In this document: one piece after another, positions 55,801-63,303 of the stretch | Layout: the number at the start of each line of letters is the position of its first letter | Numbering within the stretch: the first letter of the stretch is position 1 | Source of the DNA: Mycobacterium sp. | GTDB lineage: Bacteria; Actinomycetota; Actinomycetes; Mycobacteriales; Mycobacteriaceae | Reading direction: 5' to 3' | NCBI GenBank assembly: GCA_025965975.1 | Contig: JAOPVX010000327.1 | Span: 1-64,000, forward strand | DNA length: 64,000 nucleotides | Notes under the pieces: generated by a model | Told to the model about the DNA's origin: nothing | The model's database searches: none | What the model saw: the letters and a program-made list of their open reading frames with translations, nothing else | Made by a program: the position numbers and the translations under genes

Positions 55801-55805
55801 TCCCG

Positions 55806-56648
55806 TCACCCCGACAGGTGGAAGTTGCCGGACTGCCCGTACACCGACAGCGTGATGGTCAACAGAATGAAAACCCCCGCGGTAATCGAGGTGCGCACCG
55901 CACGGCCGACCGCCTCGCCGACGCCGGCTGGCCCGCCGGTCGCGGTGTACCCGTAGTAGGTGTGCACCGCCATCACGGCGGCTGCCATCGCCAGCGCCTC
56001 CACAAAGGACCACAACAGGTCCGTCGGCTGCAGGAACGTCGAGAAGTAGTGGTCGTATACGCCCCGCGACTGCCCATAGATGATCGTGGTGCCGAACCGG
56101 GTCGCCAGAAACGACATCAACACGGCGATGGTGTAGATCGGGATGACCGCGAGGACCCCCGCCACTATGCGGGTGGAGGCCAGATAGGTGATCGCCCGGA
56201 TGCCCATCACCTCCAGCGCGTCGATCTCTTCGTTGATGCGCATCGCGCCGAGCTGCGCGGTCGCGCCGGCACCGATGGTCGCGGCCAATGCCACGCCTGC
56301 GGTCGCCGGTGCGATGAACCGGACGTTGAGAAACGCCCCAAGGAAACCGGTGAGGGCTTCGATCCCGACGTTCGACAGGGTGTTGTAGCCCTGCACAGCG
56401 ATCAACGCGCCGGTGGACAGCGTCAGGAATCCGACGATGACCACCGTGCCGCCGATGACGGCCAGCGCCCCTGTGCCCATCCCCATGACCGCGATCAACC
56501 GCAGCACCTCGGCCGGATAGCGCCGGACGGCGTCGGCGGTGGCCGCGAGCGCATTGCCGTAGAAGGCCGTCTGCTCCCCCAGCCTGCGGGTCGCGTCGAC
56601 GACCTTGTTCAGGGTCTCGGCGCCGGGTACGTCTCGCGTGTCCGTCAT
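55806..56648 (-). CDS. yrbEB: YrbE-family permease B of the Mce transporter
   Basis: A 280-residue MlaE/YrbE permease with about five to six transmembrane helices. The family blocks are VQGYNTLSNVGIEALTGFLGAFLNVRFIAPATAGVALAATIGAGATAQLGAMRINEEIDALEVMGI and the C-terminal GYTATGGPAGVGEAVGRAVRTS. The EIDALEVMG segment corresponds to the coupling helix that contacts the Mla-type ATPase. ATG overlaps the yrbEA stop (ATGA). Confidence 0.94.
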   Translation of the reverse strand: MTDTRDVPGAETLNKVVDATRRLGEQTAFYGNALAATADAVRRYPAEVLRLIAVMGMGTGALAVIGGTVVIVGFLTLSTGALIAVQGYNTLSNVGIEALTGFLGAFLNVRFIAPATAGVALAATIGAGATAQLGAMRINEEIDALEVMGIRAITYLASTRIVAGVLAVIPIYTIAVLMSFLATRFGTTIIYGQSRGVYDHYFSTFLQPTDLLWSFVEALAMAAAVMAVHTYYGYTATGGPAGVGEAVGRAVRTSITAGVFILLTITLSVYGQSGNFHLSG

Positions 56649-57409
56649 GGCGCCACCTTCACGCCGAACGCCGTGGCCAGAATGTTGATGAGAAACAGTG
56701 CCATGAAGGCGAACACCACGGTTTCGTTGACGGCGTTGCCGACCGCCGTCGGGCCGCCGCCGACATGCAGGCCCTTGTAGCAGGCGATCAAGCCGGCCGA
56801 CAGACCGAACAGCAGCGCCTTGACGAGGGAAACGACCACCTGCGGCAGACCAGTGAGCAGTGTCATCCCTGCGACGAAGGCCCCGGGCGTCACGTGCTGG
56901 ACGAACACCACGAAGAAGTAGCTTCCTGAGAGTCCGACGACCGCGACGACCGAATAAAGCATCAGCGCAACGGATGTCGCCGCGATCACCCTTGGTACCA
57001 CCAGAGCCTGGATGGGGTTGACGCCGATGACCTTCATCGCGTCGATCTCCTCGCGAATGGTGCGGGCGCCCAGATCTGCGCACATCGCGGTGGCGCCAGC
57101 GCCGGAGACGACGATCGCGGTCACCACCGGACCCACCTGCGTGACCGACGCCAGCGCCGCACCAGCACCGGACAGGTCGCCGGCACCGACCTCCAGCAGC
57201 ACGATGTTCAGCGTGAAGACGATGAGCACCGTGTAGGGAATCGACAGAACGAGCGTCGGGACGATCGACACCCTGGCCACGAACCAGATCTGATCCAGCA
57301 GCTCGCGCCAGGCGAAAGGAGGACGCACCATCGCGGCGAAGGTCTCGCCGGCGAGGACGACAAAGTCCCCGACGGCGAAGGCGGGCTTGGACCAGGCGGT
57401 CCCCGTCAC
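56645..57409 (-). CDS. yrbEA: YrbE-family permease A of the Mce transporter
   Basis: A 254-residue MlaE/YrbE permease, first gene of the mce operon. It carries VVSGAGATAMCADLGARTIREEIDAMKVIGVNPIQALVVPRVIA, and the C-terminal GLHVGGGPTAVGNAVNETVVFAFMALFLINIL. Together with YrbEB and a chromosomally distant ATPase (MceG/Mkl) it drives lipid uptake. A FadD or regulator gene, often found upstream of mce operons, is not present here; a zinc-finger protein gene is divergent instead. Confidence 0.94.
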   Translation of the reverse strand: MTGTAWSKPAFAVGDFVVLAGETFAAMVRPPFAWRELLDQIWFVARVSIVPTLVLSIPYTVLIVFTLNIVLLEVGAGDLSGAGAALASVTQVGPVVTAIVVSGAGATAMCADLGARTIREEIDAMKVIGVNPIQALVVPRVIAATSVALMLYSVVAVVGLSGSYFFVVFVQHVTPGAFVAGMTLLTGLPQVVVSLVKALLFGLSAGLIACYKGLHVGGGPTAVGNAVNETVVFAFMALFLINILATAFGVKVAP

Positions 57410-57738
57410 GGTCGACTGCCAAGGGATTGAGGCACCGGGTTACCCCGTTCGCCGAGAGGCGTACACGCGTGATGACGAGCGGCGCGACAGCGGCGTCAGT
57501 GCCGCGGTACGCAAGCACTCGTCTACGGATCCCACATGCATTCCAATCGTCGTCAAGCCTGGGCCGCACGCTAAGAGGGCAATGGTTAGCTGTCAACGCG
57601 ACCCGATGCGCAACAGAGACCGTCAATTAGCACAATTGGCTGGTTGCCCCAACGCATTTGGTTTCGCTCAGTCCGATCGAATCGGATTGATTCAAAGTCT
57701 TGTGGGGATCCCGTTCATGCAGCGGTAGGCTCGCCTGC
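57410..57738. promoter_or_regulatory. Intergenic region between yrbEA and the zinc-finger gene, with a palindrome
   Basis: A 329-bp gap between divergent genes with no convincing reading frame. It must hold the mce operon promoter. Near the zinc-finger side, TCCGATCGAATCGGA (57672-57686) is a perfect 6-bp inverted repeat with a 3-bp centre and is the best operator candidate. AATTAGCACAATT near 57625 is a looser repeat. Confidence 0.45.
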
Positions 57739-58095
57739 ATGAGTGCAGCCATCGACCCCATGGTTCCGCCCAGCGGCGCGGGATGCGTCGAGTGCGAAGC
57801 GATCGGCGGCTGGTGGGTGCACTTGCGCCGCTGCGCGGCATGCGGGCACATCGGGTGTTGCGACGATTCGTTGGCCCGGCACGCGTCGGCGCATTGGCGC
57901 GAAACCGGACACCCCATCATCCGGTCGTTTGAGCCGGGCGAGGACTGGTTCTGGAACTACGACACCGATGAGTACTACGACGGACCGGAACTCGCTGCGC
58001 CGGAATGTCATCCGAAAGATCAGGCGGTTCCCGGTCCCGCCGATAGAGTGCCGACCGACTGGATGGCACGGCTACGCCAGCGCGAGCAGACGTAG
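57739..58095 (+). CDS. UBP-type zinc finger protein
   Basis: A 118-residue protein made almost entirely of a ubiquitin-hydrolase-type zinc finger: CVECEAIGGWWVHLRRCAACGHIGCCDDSLARHASAHWRETGHPIIRSFEPGEDWFWNY. The cysteine and histidine ligands (C-x2-C, C-x2-C, C, H, H) are visible. Bacterial members are common in actinobacteria, and what they bind is unknown. The ATG at 57739 is chosen; upstream ORF extension is non-coding. Confidence 0.85.
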   Translation: MSAAIDPMVPPSGAGCVECEAIGGWWVHLRRCAACGHIGCCDDSLARHASAHWRETGHPIIRSFEPGEDWFWNYDTDEYYDGPELAAPECHPKDQAVPGPADRVPTDWMARLRQREQT

Positions 58096-58147
58096 CAGCC
58101 CTGCGACACGCAGCAAAAATGCGAGCCTTTTGCGTCTCAACTCGCGG

Positions 58148-59710
58148 CTAGCGAGCCCCGGCGAGTACCGCCTGCGCAGCGTTGTAGCCGGGAATGAACG
58201 TGATACCAGGCCCGCCGTGGCAGCCTGCGCTGGCCAGGTACAGCCCGTCGATCGGAATCGGTTGATCGACATAGCCTTTCGGCCCTGGCCGGTTGATGCC
58301 GATCTGGTCGGGATGGATCAGCCCGTGGCAGTAGTCGCCACCGGGTGCGCCGAACATGGTGCCCATGTGTTTGGGCGTGAAGGTGGTGTGCCGGATGATC
58401 AGGCCGTCGAAATTCGGGGCGAGCCGGGTGATCTTCTCGATCACCCGTCGTCCCATCTCCACCTTCATCTCGCCGTAGCTCGACTGGGTCTCCTCGACGG
58501 GGAACCACAGTGAGAAGGCCGACACGGCGTGCTTCCCTGGCGGTGCGAGGTCCGGATCGTTGACCGACGGAATCTGCAGCGCGATCGCGGGGTCGGCGGG
58601 CACGATCCCGCGCCGGCAGTTCTCCCACTGCTGCTGCAGTTCCTCCGGCGTGCTGAAAATGCCGATATTCGACTGCATGGCGGGATCATTGAGCAATTCG
58701 TAGGGCGACGCGAATTCCGGTATGCCATCGAGCGCGAAGTGCATCTGCAGGTAGCTGCCCCGGTGGTCGACGCGGGAGAACCGCTCCCGAATGTCTGGCC
58801 GCACCGCGCTCGCGTCGACCAGCCCATTGACCGTGAGATCCGGTGCGACACCGGAGATGACGATCGGCGCGGTCACCGTTGAGCCATCCTCGAGGCGGAC
58901 GCCGGTGACCCGGCCGTCGGCGACGGTGATCTCATCGACCTTGCTTCGCAGCCGCAGTTCGCCGCCGCTGGAAGTGAAGATGTAGCACAAATGTGAAGTG
59001 AGTGCCCCGATGCCGCCCCGCAATTTCTTGACGAGCAGCGCGTTCTCATCCGGAACCGCAAACCCGTAAGCCAACGCCGCTGCGGTACCGGGAGTCGCGG
59101 GCCCGCGATAGGTGGTGTTGCATGCCAGGAGCGCCAACATGCCCCGCAGCGCACCGTACTTCTCCTTGTCCGGCAGATAGCGGTCAAGCACATCGGTGAC
59201 GGACCCGAACAGCAGATCGGTGATCGTTGATCGCTCGAATTCGCTTGTCGCGCAGGCGTACATCTCATCGAGTGTCTTTGGTGGCTTGCCCGCGTCGAAA
59301 CGCCCAAGCGCTCGGGTCGGCGCCTGGCACCAGGCCATCAGCCCGGCCATCCCGTTCACGGCCTCCGCGCCGTGCACCTCGTTGATGTGCGTCAGGAGCT
59401 TCATCGGGTCGGTGTAGTAGACGAGGGGTTCGTCGCCGACGCCGCGCAGGGATACCGACATCACGTCGAGATCGACAGTCGGCAGATCGTCGAGCCCGAG
59501 CTCCCGGCTCACCGTCGCCGACGTCGGAATCTGCACCGAGCCGGCGATCTCGAATTTGAAGCCGTCGAACAGTTCCACCGTCGACGCCATACCGCCCGCG
59601 TACAGCTTGGAGTCGAGGCAGAGCGTGTTAAGCCCGGCCTTCTGGAGCAGTGCGGCGGCGGTCAGCCCGTTGTGGCCCGCGCCCACGACAATCGCGTCAA
59701 AGTCCGTCAT
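58148..59710 (-). CDS. Phytoene desaturase-like FAD-dependent oxidoreductase
   Basis: A 520-residue flavoprotein of the NAD(P)/FAD amine-oxidase/CrtI superfamily. N-terminal MTDFDAIVVGAGHNGLTAAALLQKAGLNTLCL is the dinucleotide-binding motif, and the C-terminus GLYLASAGCHGGPGITFIPGYNAAQAVL closes the FAD site. It probably desaturates or isomerises a hydrophobic substrate. I choose the ATG at 59710; a start 36 bp upstream would lie within the operator. The operator TGTCAATATTGAC lies 31 bp upstream, shared with the adjacent TetR gene. Confidence 0.9.
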   Translation of the reverse strand: MTDFDAIVVGAGHNGLTAAALLQKAGLNTLCLDSKLYAGGMASTVELFDGFKFEIAGSVQIPTSATVSRELGLDDLPTVDLDVMSVSLRGVGDEPLVYYTDPMKLLTHINEVHGAEAVNGMAGLMAWCQAPTRALGRFDAGKPPKTLDEMYACATSEFERSTITDLLFGSVTDVLDRYLPDKEKYGALRGMLALLACNTTYRGPATPGTAAALAYGFAVPDENALLVKKLRGGIGALTSHLCYIFTSSGGELRLRSKVDEITVADGRVTGVRLEDGSTVTAPIVISGVAPDLTVNGLVDASAVRPDIRERFSRVDHRGSYLQMHFALDGIPEFASPYELLNDPAMQSNIGIFSTPEELQQQWENCRRGIVPADPAIALQIPSVNDPDLAPPGKHAVSAFSLWFPVEETQSSYGEMKVEMGRRVIEKITRLAPNFDGLIIRHTTFTPKHMGTMFGAPGGDYCHGLIHPDQIGINRPGPKGYVDQPIPIDGLYLASAGCHGGPGITFIPGYNAAQAVLAGAR

Positions 59711-59740
59711 CGGCTGAGGCTGACACGCATGGCGCAGTTT

Positions 59741-59753
59741 TGTCAATATTGAC
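59741..59753. promoter_or_regulatory. TetR operator copy 1 (TGTCAATATTGAC)
   Basis: The palindrome GTCAATATTGAC lies between the FAD oxidoreductase start and the stop of the TetR gene, so it must serve the oxidoreductase promoter. The sequence on the minus strand also reads TTGACA, a good -35 element, inside the palindrome. An identical core lies 641 bp away. Confidence 0.75.
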
Positions 59754-59762
59754 GAAACTTGC

Positions 59763-60356
59763 TCAGGTGATCCCCTGGGCCAACGTATCCAGGGCCTCCT
59801 GGGTCAGCCGCGACAACTCAGGCAACGAACGCTGTCGACCGAGCATCCACACCTCCATCGCGCCGAAGACCGCGGCCGCGATGCACCGGGCTGTGACGGT
59901 GATGTGCATCCGTTCGTCGGTGCCCGGCTCCGGCCGATTGTCGCGGGTGAGATGATCCTCGATCGCCTCGGCGAAATCGGCCTCGACCTGGCGCATGTGC
60001 CGCACGATCCGCCCCGGTTCGAGTTCCTGGGCCCGTAGTGCCGCGGTCTGCGCGACGGCCCAATCGTCGTACGGCCGCGCCATGATCGCCGAGTGCACCG
60101 ACTCGATGATCGGCTCGTCGGGTGACCGCGCCGCCAGCGCCGCCCTAAACCAGTGCAGGCCTGCGTAGTCGGCGAACAACAGATCGTGCTTGGACGCGAA
60201 GTGGCGATAAAACGTCCGAAGTGACACCCCGGCGTCGGCCGCGATCTGCTGGGCCGACGTGTCTTCCACCCCCTGAGCGAGGAATCGGACAACCGCTGCC
60301 TGCCGCAGCGCTTCACGCGTGCGCTCGCTGCGAGCCGTCTGAGCAGGCCGGACCAT
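59763..60356 (-). CDS. TetR/AcrR family transcriptional regulator
   Basis: A 197-residue TetR repressor: RSERTREALRQAAVVRFLAQGVEDTSAQQIAADAGVSLRTFYRHFASKHDLLF is the DNA-binding domain, followed by a helical ligand domain typical of mycofactocin-type and fatty-acid regulators. The ATG at 60356 gives MVRPAQTARSERT; a start at 60374 adds six residues. It lies directly upstream of the FAD oxidoreductase gene and is flanked on both sides by the same palindrome, so it probably controls itself, the oxidoreductase and the divergent DUF2834 gene. The inducer is unknown. Confidence 0.92.
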   Translation of the reverse strand: MVRPAQTARSERTREALRQAAVVRFLAQGVEDTSAQQIAADAGVSLRTFYRHFASKHDLLFADYAGLHWFRAALAARSPDEPIIESVHSAIMARPYDDWAVAQTAALRAQELEPGRIVRHMRQVEADFAEAIEDHLTRDNRPEPGTDERMHITVTARCIAAAVFGAMEVWMLGRQRSLPELSRLTQEALDTLAQGIT

Positions 60357-60381
60357 GTGCGTAAAGTACCCCAACGAGTTA

Positions 60382-60395
60382 TGTCAATATTGACA
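60382..60395. promoter_or_regulatory. TetR operator copy 2 (TGTCAATATTGACA)
   Basis: Perfect 14-bp palindrome in the 68-bp gap between the divergent TetR and DUF2834 genes. TTGACA -35-like elements occur on both strands within it, so binding would block both promoters. Its core and right flank (GAC-A/G-AAACTT) match copy 1. Confidence 0.8.
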
Positions 60396-60424
60396 AAACT
60401 TCAGAGAGTAGCGAGACTCCGACC

Positions 60425-60904
60425 ATGGTTGCCCTCCTTGTCCACGCAATCCTCGGAATCATCACCATCGCGCTGGTCATCAAGATGAACCCGGCTATCT
60501 TCAAACGCGTTCCAGACGGCCCGCAGCTGTCGACATTGGAGATCGTGTACTGGGTCGTCGGCATCGCGTCGCTGCCACTGTGCTGGTACTTCAACATCCG
60601 TTTCGTCTACGAGTACGCCGCCAACCCGTTCTGGGGTCAGGGCGACTGGTCGCAGTTCATCGCAATGGGGTTCGCGAATCCCGCCTCGAGTTCGCAGTGC
60701 GCCGACTACACCATCGGCAACGTCATCCTGCTGCCGCTCTTCACGATCATCGACGGCAGGCGTCGCGGCATTCGGCGGCCCTGGATGTACTTGATCTCCA
60801 GCTTTTTCACCAGCTTCGCGTTCGCGTGGGCGTTCTATCTGGCCACCGTGGAACGGCAGCGCAGGCACCAGCAGTCGGACCTACCGGTAGGGTCTCGCGC
60901 CTGA
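60425..60904 (+). CDS. DUF2834 membrane protein
   Basis: A 159-residue membrane protein with about four hydrophobic helices (residues 2-20, 39-58, 95-111 and 121-144) and the DUF2834 pattern [69 protein letters not shown]. It is divergent from the TetR gene and first in a plus-strand run. The function of the family is unknown; co-regulation with the FAD oxidoreductase is inferred from the shared operator. Confidence 0.85.
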   Translation: MVALLVHAILGIITIALVIKMNPAIFKRVPDGPQLSTLEIVYWVVGIASLPLCWYFNIRFVYEYAANPFWGQGDWSQFIAMGFANPASSSQCADYTIGNVILLPLFTIIDGRRRGIRRPWMYLISSFFTSFAFAWAFYLATVERQRRHQQSDLPVGSRA

Positions 60905-60930
60905 GTCAGACGTACCGGCAGACTGCACAC

Positions 60931-61719
60931 GTGAAGGTTCACCACCTCAACTGCGGAACCATGTACCCGCTCGGGTCGGGAGTGTTGGTGTGCCACGTGC
61001 TGCTCGTCGAGGCCGACAATGGTCTGGTACTGATCGATACCGGCTTCGGGACGAAGGACTGCGATGATCCCGGCCAGCGGGTGGGACCGTCGCGACGCAT
61101 CATCCGTCCGGTGCTCGACCGTGAAGAAGCCGCCGTCAACCAGGTCCAGCGGCTCGGTTTCCGCCGTGACGACGTGCGCCATATTGTCGTCACGCACTTC
61201 GACGGCGACCACATCGGCGGCATATCGGATTTCCCCGACGCCCAAATACACGTCACCGCCACTGAGGCGTTCGGCGCGATGCGGGCCCCGTCGATGGGCG
61301 AGCGGATCCGCTTCCGCCCGGTCCTGTGGGCGCACGGGCCCACGATGGTCGAGCACACTGCGGACGGTGAGAAGTGGCGGGGATTTGCCGCCGCCAAGGC
61401 GCTCGACGAGATATCGCCTGGCATCGTGCTGATCTCGCTGCCTGGGCATACCCGCGGCCACGCCTGCGTGGCGGTCGACGCCGGGCACCGCTGGGTGTTG
61501 CAATGCGGCGACGCCTTCTACCTCCGCGGCTCGATCGACGGGATCTCGCCGATTCCGCGTCCGCTTGCCATCTGGGACTCGCTGGTCGCATTCGATCGGA
61601 AGATGTTGCAGCAGAACCGTACTCGGCTCACCGAGCTGTATCGACGCGGTGAGCCCGACCTGTTCATGGTCTGCTCACACGACCGGACTCTGTACGAGCA
61701 AGCCAAAGCCACCGGCTAG
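60931..61719 (+). CDS. Metallo-beta-lactamase-fold hydrolase (paralogue 1)
   Basis: A 262-residue MBL-fold protein: [17 protein letters not shown] at the start, [29 protein letters not shown] with the metal motif, [22 protein letters not shown] and the last ligand in MVCSHD. The motif is HxDxDH (HFDGDH), not the canonical HxHxDH, so the second histidine is replaced by aspartate. GTG start at 60931. It resembles the hydrolase at 63300 along its whole length. A lactone or thioester substrate is possible but not shown. Confidence 0.88.
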   Translation: MKVHHLNCGTMYPLGSGVLVCHVLLVEADNGLVLIDTGFGTKDCDDPGQRVGPSRRIIRPVLDREEAAVNQVQRLGFRRDDVRHIVVTHFDGDHIGGISDFPDAQIHVTATEAFGAMRAPSMGERIRFRPVLWAHGPTMVEHTADGEKWRGFAAAKALDEISPGIVLISLPGHTRGHACVAVDAGHRWVLQCGDAFYLRGSIDGISPIPRPLAIWDSLVAFDRKMLQQNRTRLTELYRRGEPDLFMVCSHDRTLYEQAKATG

Positions 61720-61729
61720 AGAGGCCGCC

Positions 61730-62152
61730 ATGCACGCCACATCGCAAACCACCGTCGCCGCACCGATCGAAATCGTGCGGGACACACTGAGCAACCACGT
61801 CGGGATAAGCACATGGGCTCCCGGGCTCACCGTGACGATGGACAAACTCGGCACGCCGGACCCCAACGGCGTCGGTGCGGTACGCCGCATTGCGTCACCC
61901 GGCCCTGGTCCAGACATCGTCGAGGAAGTCGTGACTTTCCAGGCCCCACATGTGCTCGGCTACAAGGCCCTCTCCGGAACACCCTTTCCGGGTTACACCG
62001 GCGAGGTACGGCTCACTCCGGCCGGTTCGGGCACCCACATTAACTACACCATCTCCTCAACCGCCAGCTTCCCGCTGGTCAAGGCGCCCCTGGCGGTGGT
62101 CTGTCAGGTGCTGCTTCGCCTGCTGGCGCGCGCGTCCACGAAGAAGAACTAA
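61730..62152 (+). CDS. SRPBCC-family protein
   Basis: A 140-residue START-like protein: TSQTTVAAPIEIVRDTLSNHVGISTWAPGLTVTMDKLGTPDPNGVGAVRRI, with beta strands EEVVTFQAPHVLGYKALSG and a C-terminal helix VKAPLAVVCQVLLRLLARAS that may be membrane-associated. It starts 10 bp after the first hydrolase gene, in the same operon. Probably binds or processes the hydrophobic substrate of this cluster (inference). Confidence 0.86.
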   Translation: MHATSQTTVAAPIEIVRDTLSNHVGISTWAPGLTVTMDKLGTPDPNGVGAVRRIASPGPGPDIVEEVVTFQAPHVLGYKALSGTPFPGYTGEVRLTPAGSGTHINYTISSTASFPLVKAPLAVVCQVLLRLLARASTKKN

Positions 62153-62189
62153 GGCGCGCGCTTGACCTGGTACTGACAGGTACCGTAAC

Positions 62190-62203
62190 TTGTTGCTCAA
62201 CAA
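62190..62203. promoter_or_regulatory. Candidate operator upstream of the NTF2/TetR/hydrolase operon
   Basis: TTGTTGCTCAACAA is a perfect 6-bp inverted repeat with a 2-bp centre, 22 bp before the next start. It is nested in a wider repeat, AACTTGTT (62187-62194) with AACAAGTT (62203-62210). A separate imperfect repeat, GGTACTGACAGGTACC, lies just upstream at 62169-62184. The second TetR gene in the operon is the natural candidate to bind here. The sequence differs from the TGTCAATATTGACA operator, so two regulators are implied. Confidence 0.6.
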
Positions 62204-62225
62204 ACAAGTTGATGGAGGAGCGCTC

Positions 62226-62681
62226 ATGATCACCGACGATCTGCGACAACGTCGCCTCGCGATCATCCGCGAGCACATGGACACCGAGGTGACCAAGGAG
62301 TTCGACGCCACACTGGCTACGTTCAACGGCCATCCGCATTACGAGATCATGGCCACTGGCCAGATCTTCGACGGCGACGACGAGGTCATGGGCTACTACC
62401 TGACGACGCGAACAGCGTTCCCTGACCAGCGGCACGACAACGCCCGCTTTCACGTCTCCGACGACGCGGTCATCGTCGAATTCGATCTGCTGGGAACGAA
62501 TCTCGGCGAGTTCTACGGCATGCCACCGACGGGCAAGGCGTTCCGAGTACCGATAATCGCGGTGTTCTTCTTCGATGGCGACCGCATCATCAACGAGCGC
62601 ATCTACTTCGACACGGCCAGCCTGGTCACCCAGATCGGCCGCGGCGAACTGCTCGCCCTTGCAGGTGACGTCGATGACTGA
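62226..62681 (+). CDS. NTF2-like/SnoaL-type protein
   Basis: A 151-residue cone-fold protein: MITDDLRQRRLAIIREHMDTEVTKEFDATLATFNGHPHYEIMATGQIFDGDDEVMGYYLTTRTAFPDQRH, then FDLLGTNLGEFYGMPPTGKAFRVPIIAVFFFDGDRIINERIYFD. It matches the SnoaL-like polyketide-cyclase/ester-cyclase pattern. GGAGGAGCGCTC provides the ribosome-binding site. It overlaps the TetR start by 8 bp. Possibly an isomerase or cyclase acting on the cluster's substrate. Confidence 0.86.
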   Translation: MITDDLRQRRLAIIREHMDTEVTKEFDATLATFNGHPHYEIMATGQIFDGDDEVMGYYLTTRTAFPDQRHDNARFHVSDDAVIVEFDLLGTNLGEFYGMPPTGKAFRVPIIAVFFFDGDRIINERIYFDTASLVTQIGRGELLALAGDVDD

Positions 62682-63303
62682 AACAAGCCTCCCCCGCACG
62701 CAGGATCAGCGCCGTATCGAAGCCGAACGCCGACTTGTGCGGGCAGCCGCAGAGCTTGTTGGGGAGGTCGGCCCTGGCCGGGTCACCCTCGCCAACGTCG
62801 GTGAGCGCGCCGGCTACAGCCGCGGGTTGGCGACTCATCACTTCGGCTCCAAGGGCGCCTTGATGCAACGTCTGGTGGACGCGGTCACCAGCCAGTTCCG
62901 CGATGCGATGTTCGAGGAGAGCCAATCGGATTCGCCGATCGATCAGCTGCGCCAACTCATCGACTTTTACTTCCACGTGGTCTCCGACCTTCAGCCGGTG
63001 AACCGGGCACGGCTGGTGCTGTGGGCCAATGCGGTGGCCGGGCCGTCCGAGGACGTCAGACCGCAGATGATCTCCGCGGACCGCGAGTTCCGCGAGGAGA
63101 TCGAAAAGCGCATCCGGTTGGCGGTCGCTTCCGGTGATGTCGCGGTGTCTGTCGATCCAAATGGTCTGTCGACAGTGATCATCGCGATGCTGCGCGGAGT
63201 CGCATTGCAACGCGTGCTCGACGACCAAGTCGATCTCGGTGCGGCGCGACACGAGATCGAACAGCTGCTTACCGCGCGCCTCGAGGTACGGGGGCTGGCA
63301 TGA
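62674..63303 (+). CDS. TetR/AcrR family transcriptional regulator
   Basis: A 209-residue TetR-type repressor: [58 protein letters not shown] is the DNA-binding domain. The ligand domain reads [31 protein letters not shown] at 62674 overlaps the previous gene by 8 bp; its own stop overlaps the next ATG (ATGA). It probably autoregulates through the palindrome at 62190. Confidence 0.92.
   Translation: MTETSLPRTQDQRRIEAERRLVRAAAELVGEVGPGRVTLANVGERAGYSRGLATHHFGSKGALMQRLVDAVTSQFRDAMFEESQSDSPIDQLRQLIDFYFHVVSDLQPVNRARLVLWANAVAGPSEDVRPQMISADREFREEIEKRIRLAVASGDVAVSVDPNGLSTVIIAMLRGVALQRVLDDQVDLGAARHEIEQLLTARLEVRGLA

Noticed and set aside
55801..56013. Extension of mceA upstream into yrbEB
   Set aside because: It is only open frame within yrbEB. 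The MceA N-terminus with its membrane helix starts at 55800.
56649..57626. Long N-terminal extension of yrbEB covering yrbEA and its upstream region
   Set aside because: The extension is an out-of-frame shadow of yrbEA; MTDTRDVPGAETL at 56648 is the natural start, with an ATGA overlap.
59711..59746. Upstream ATG for the FAD oxidoreductase adding MTKLRHACQPQP
   Set aside because: This start would overlap the operator palindrome and lacks conservation; MTDFDAIVVGAG is the standard start for the family.
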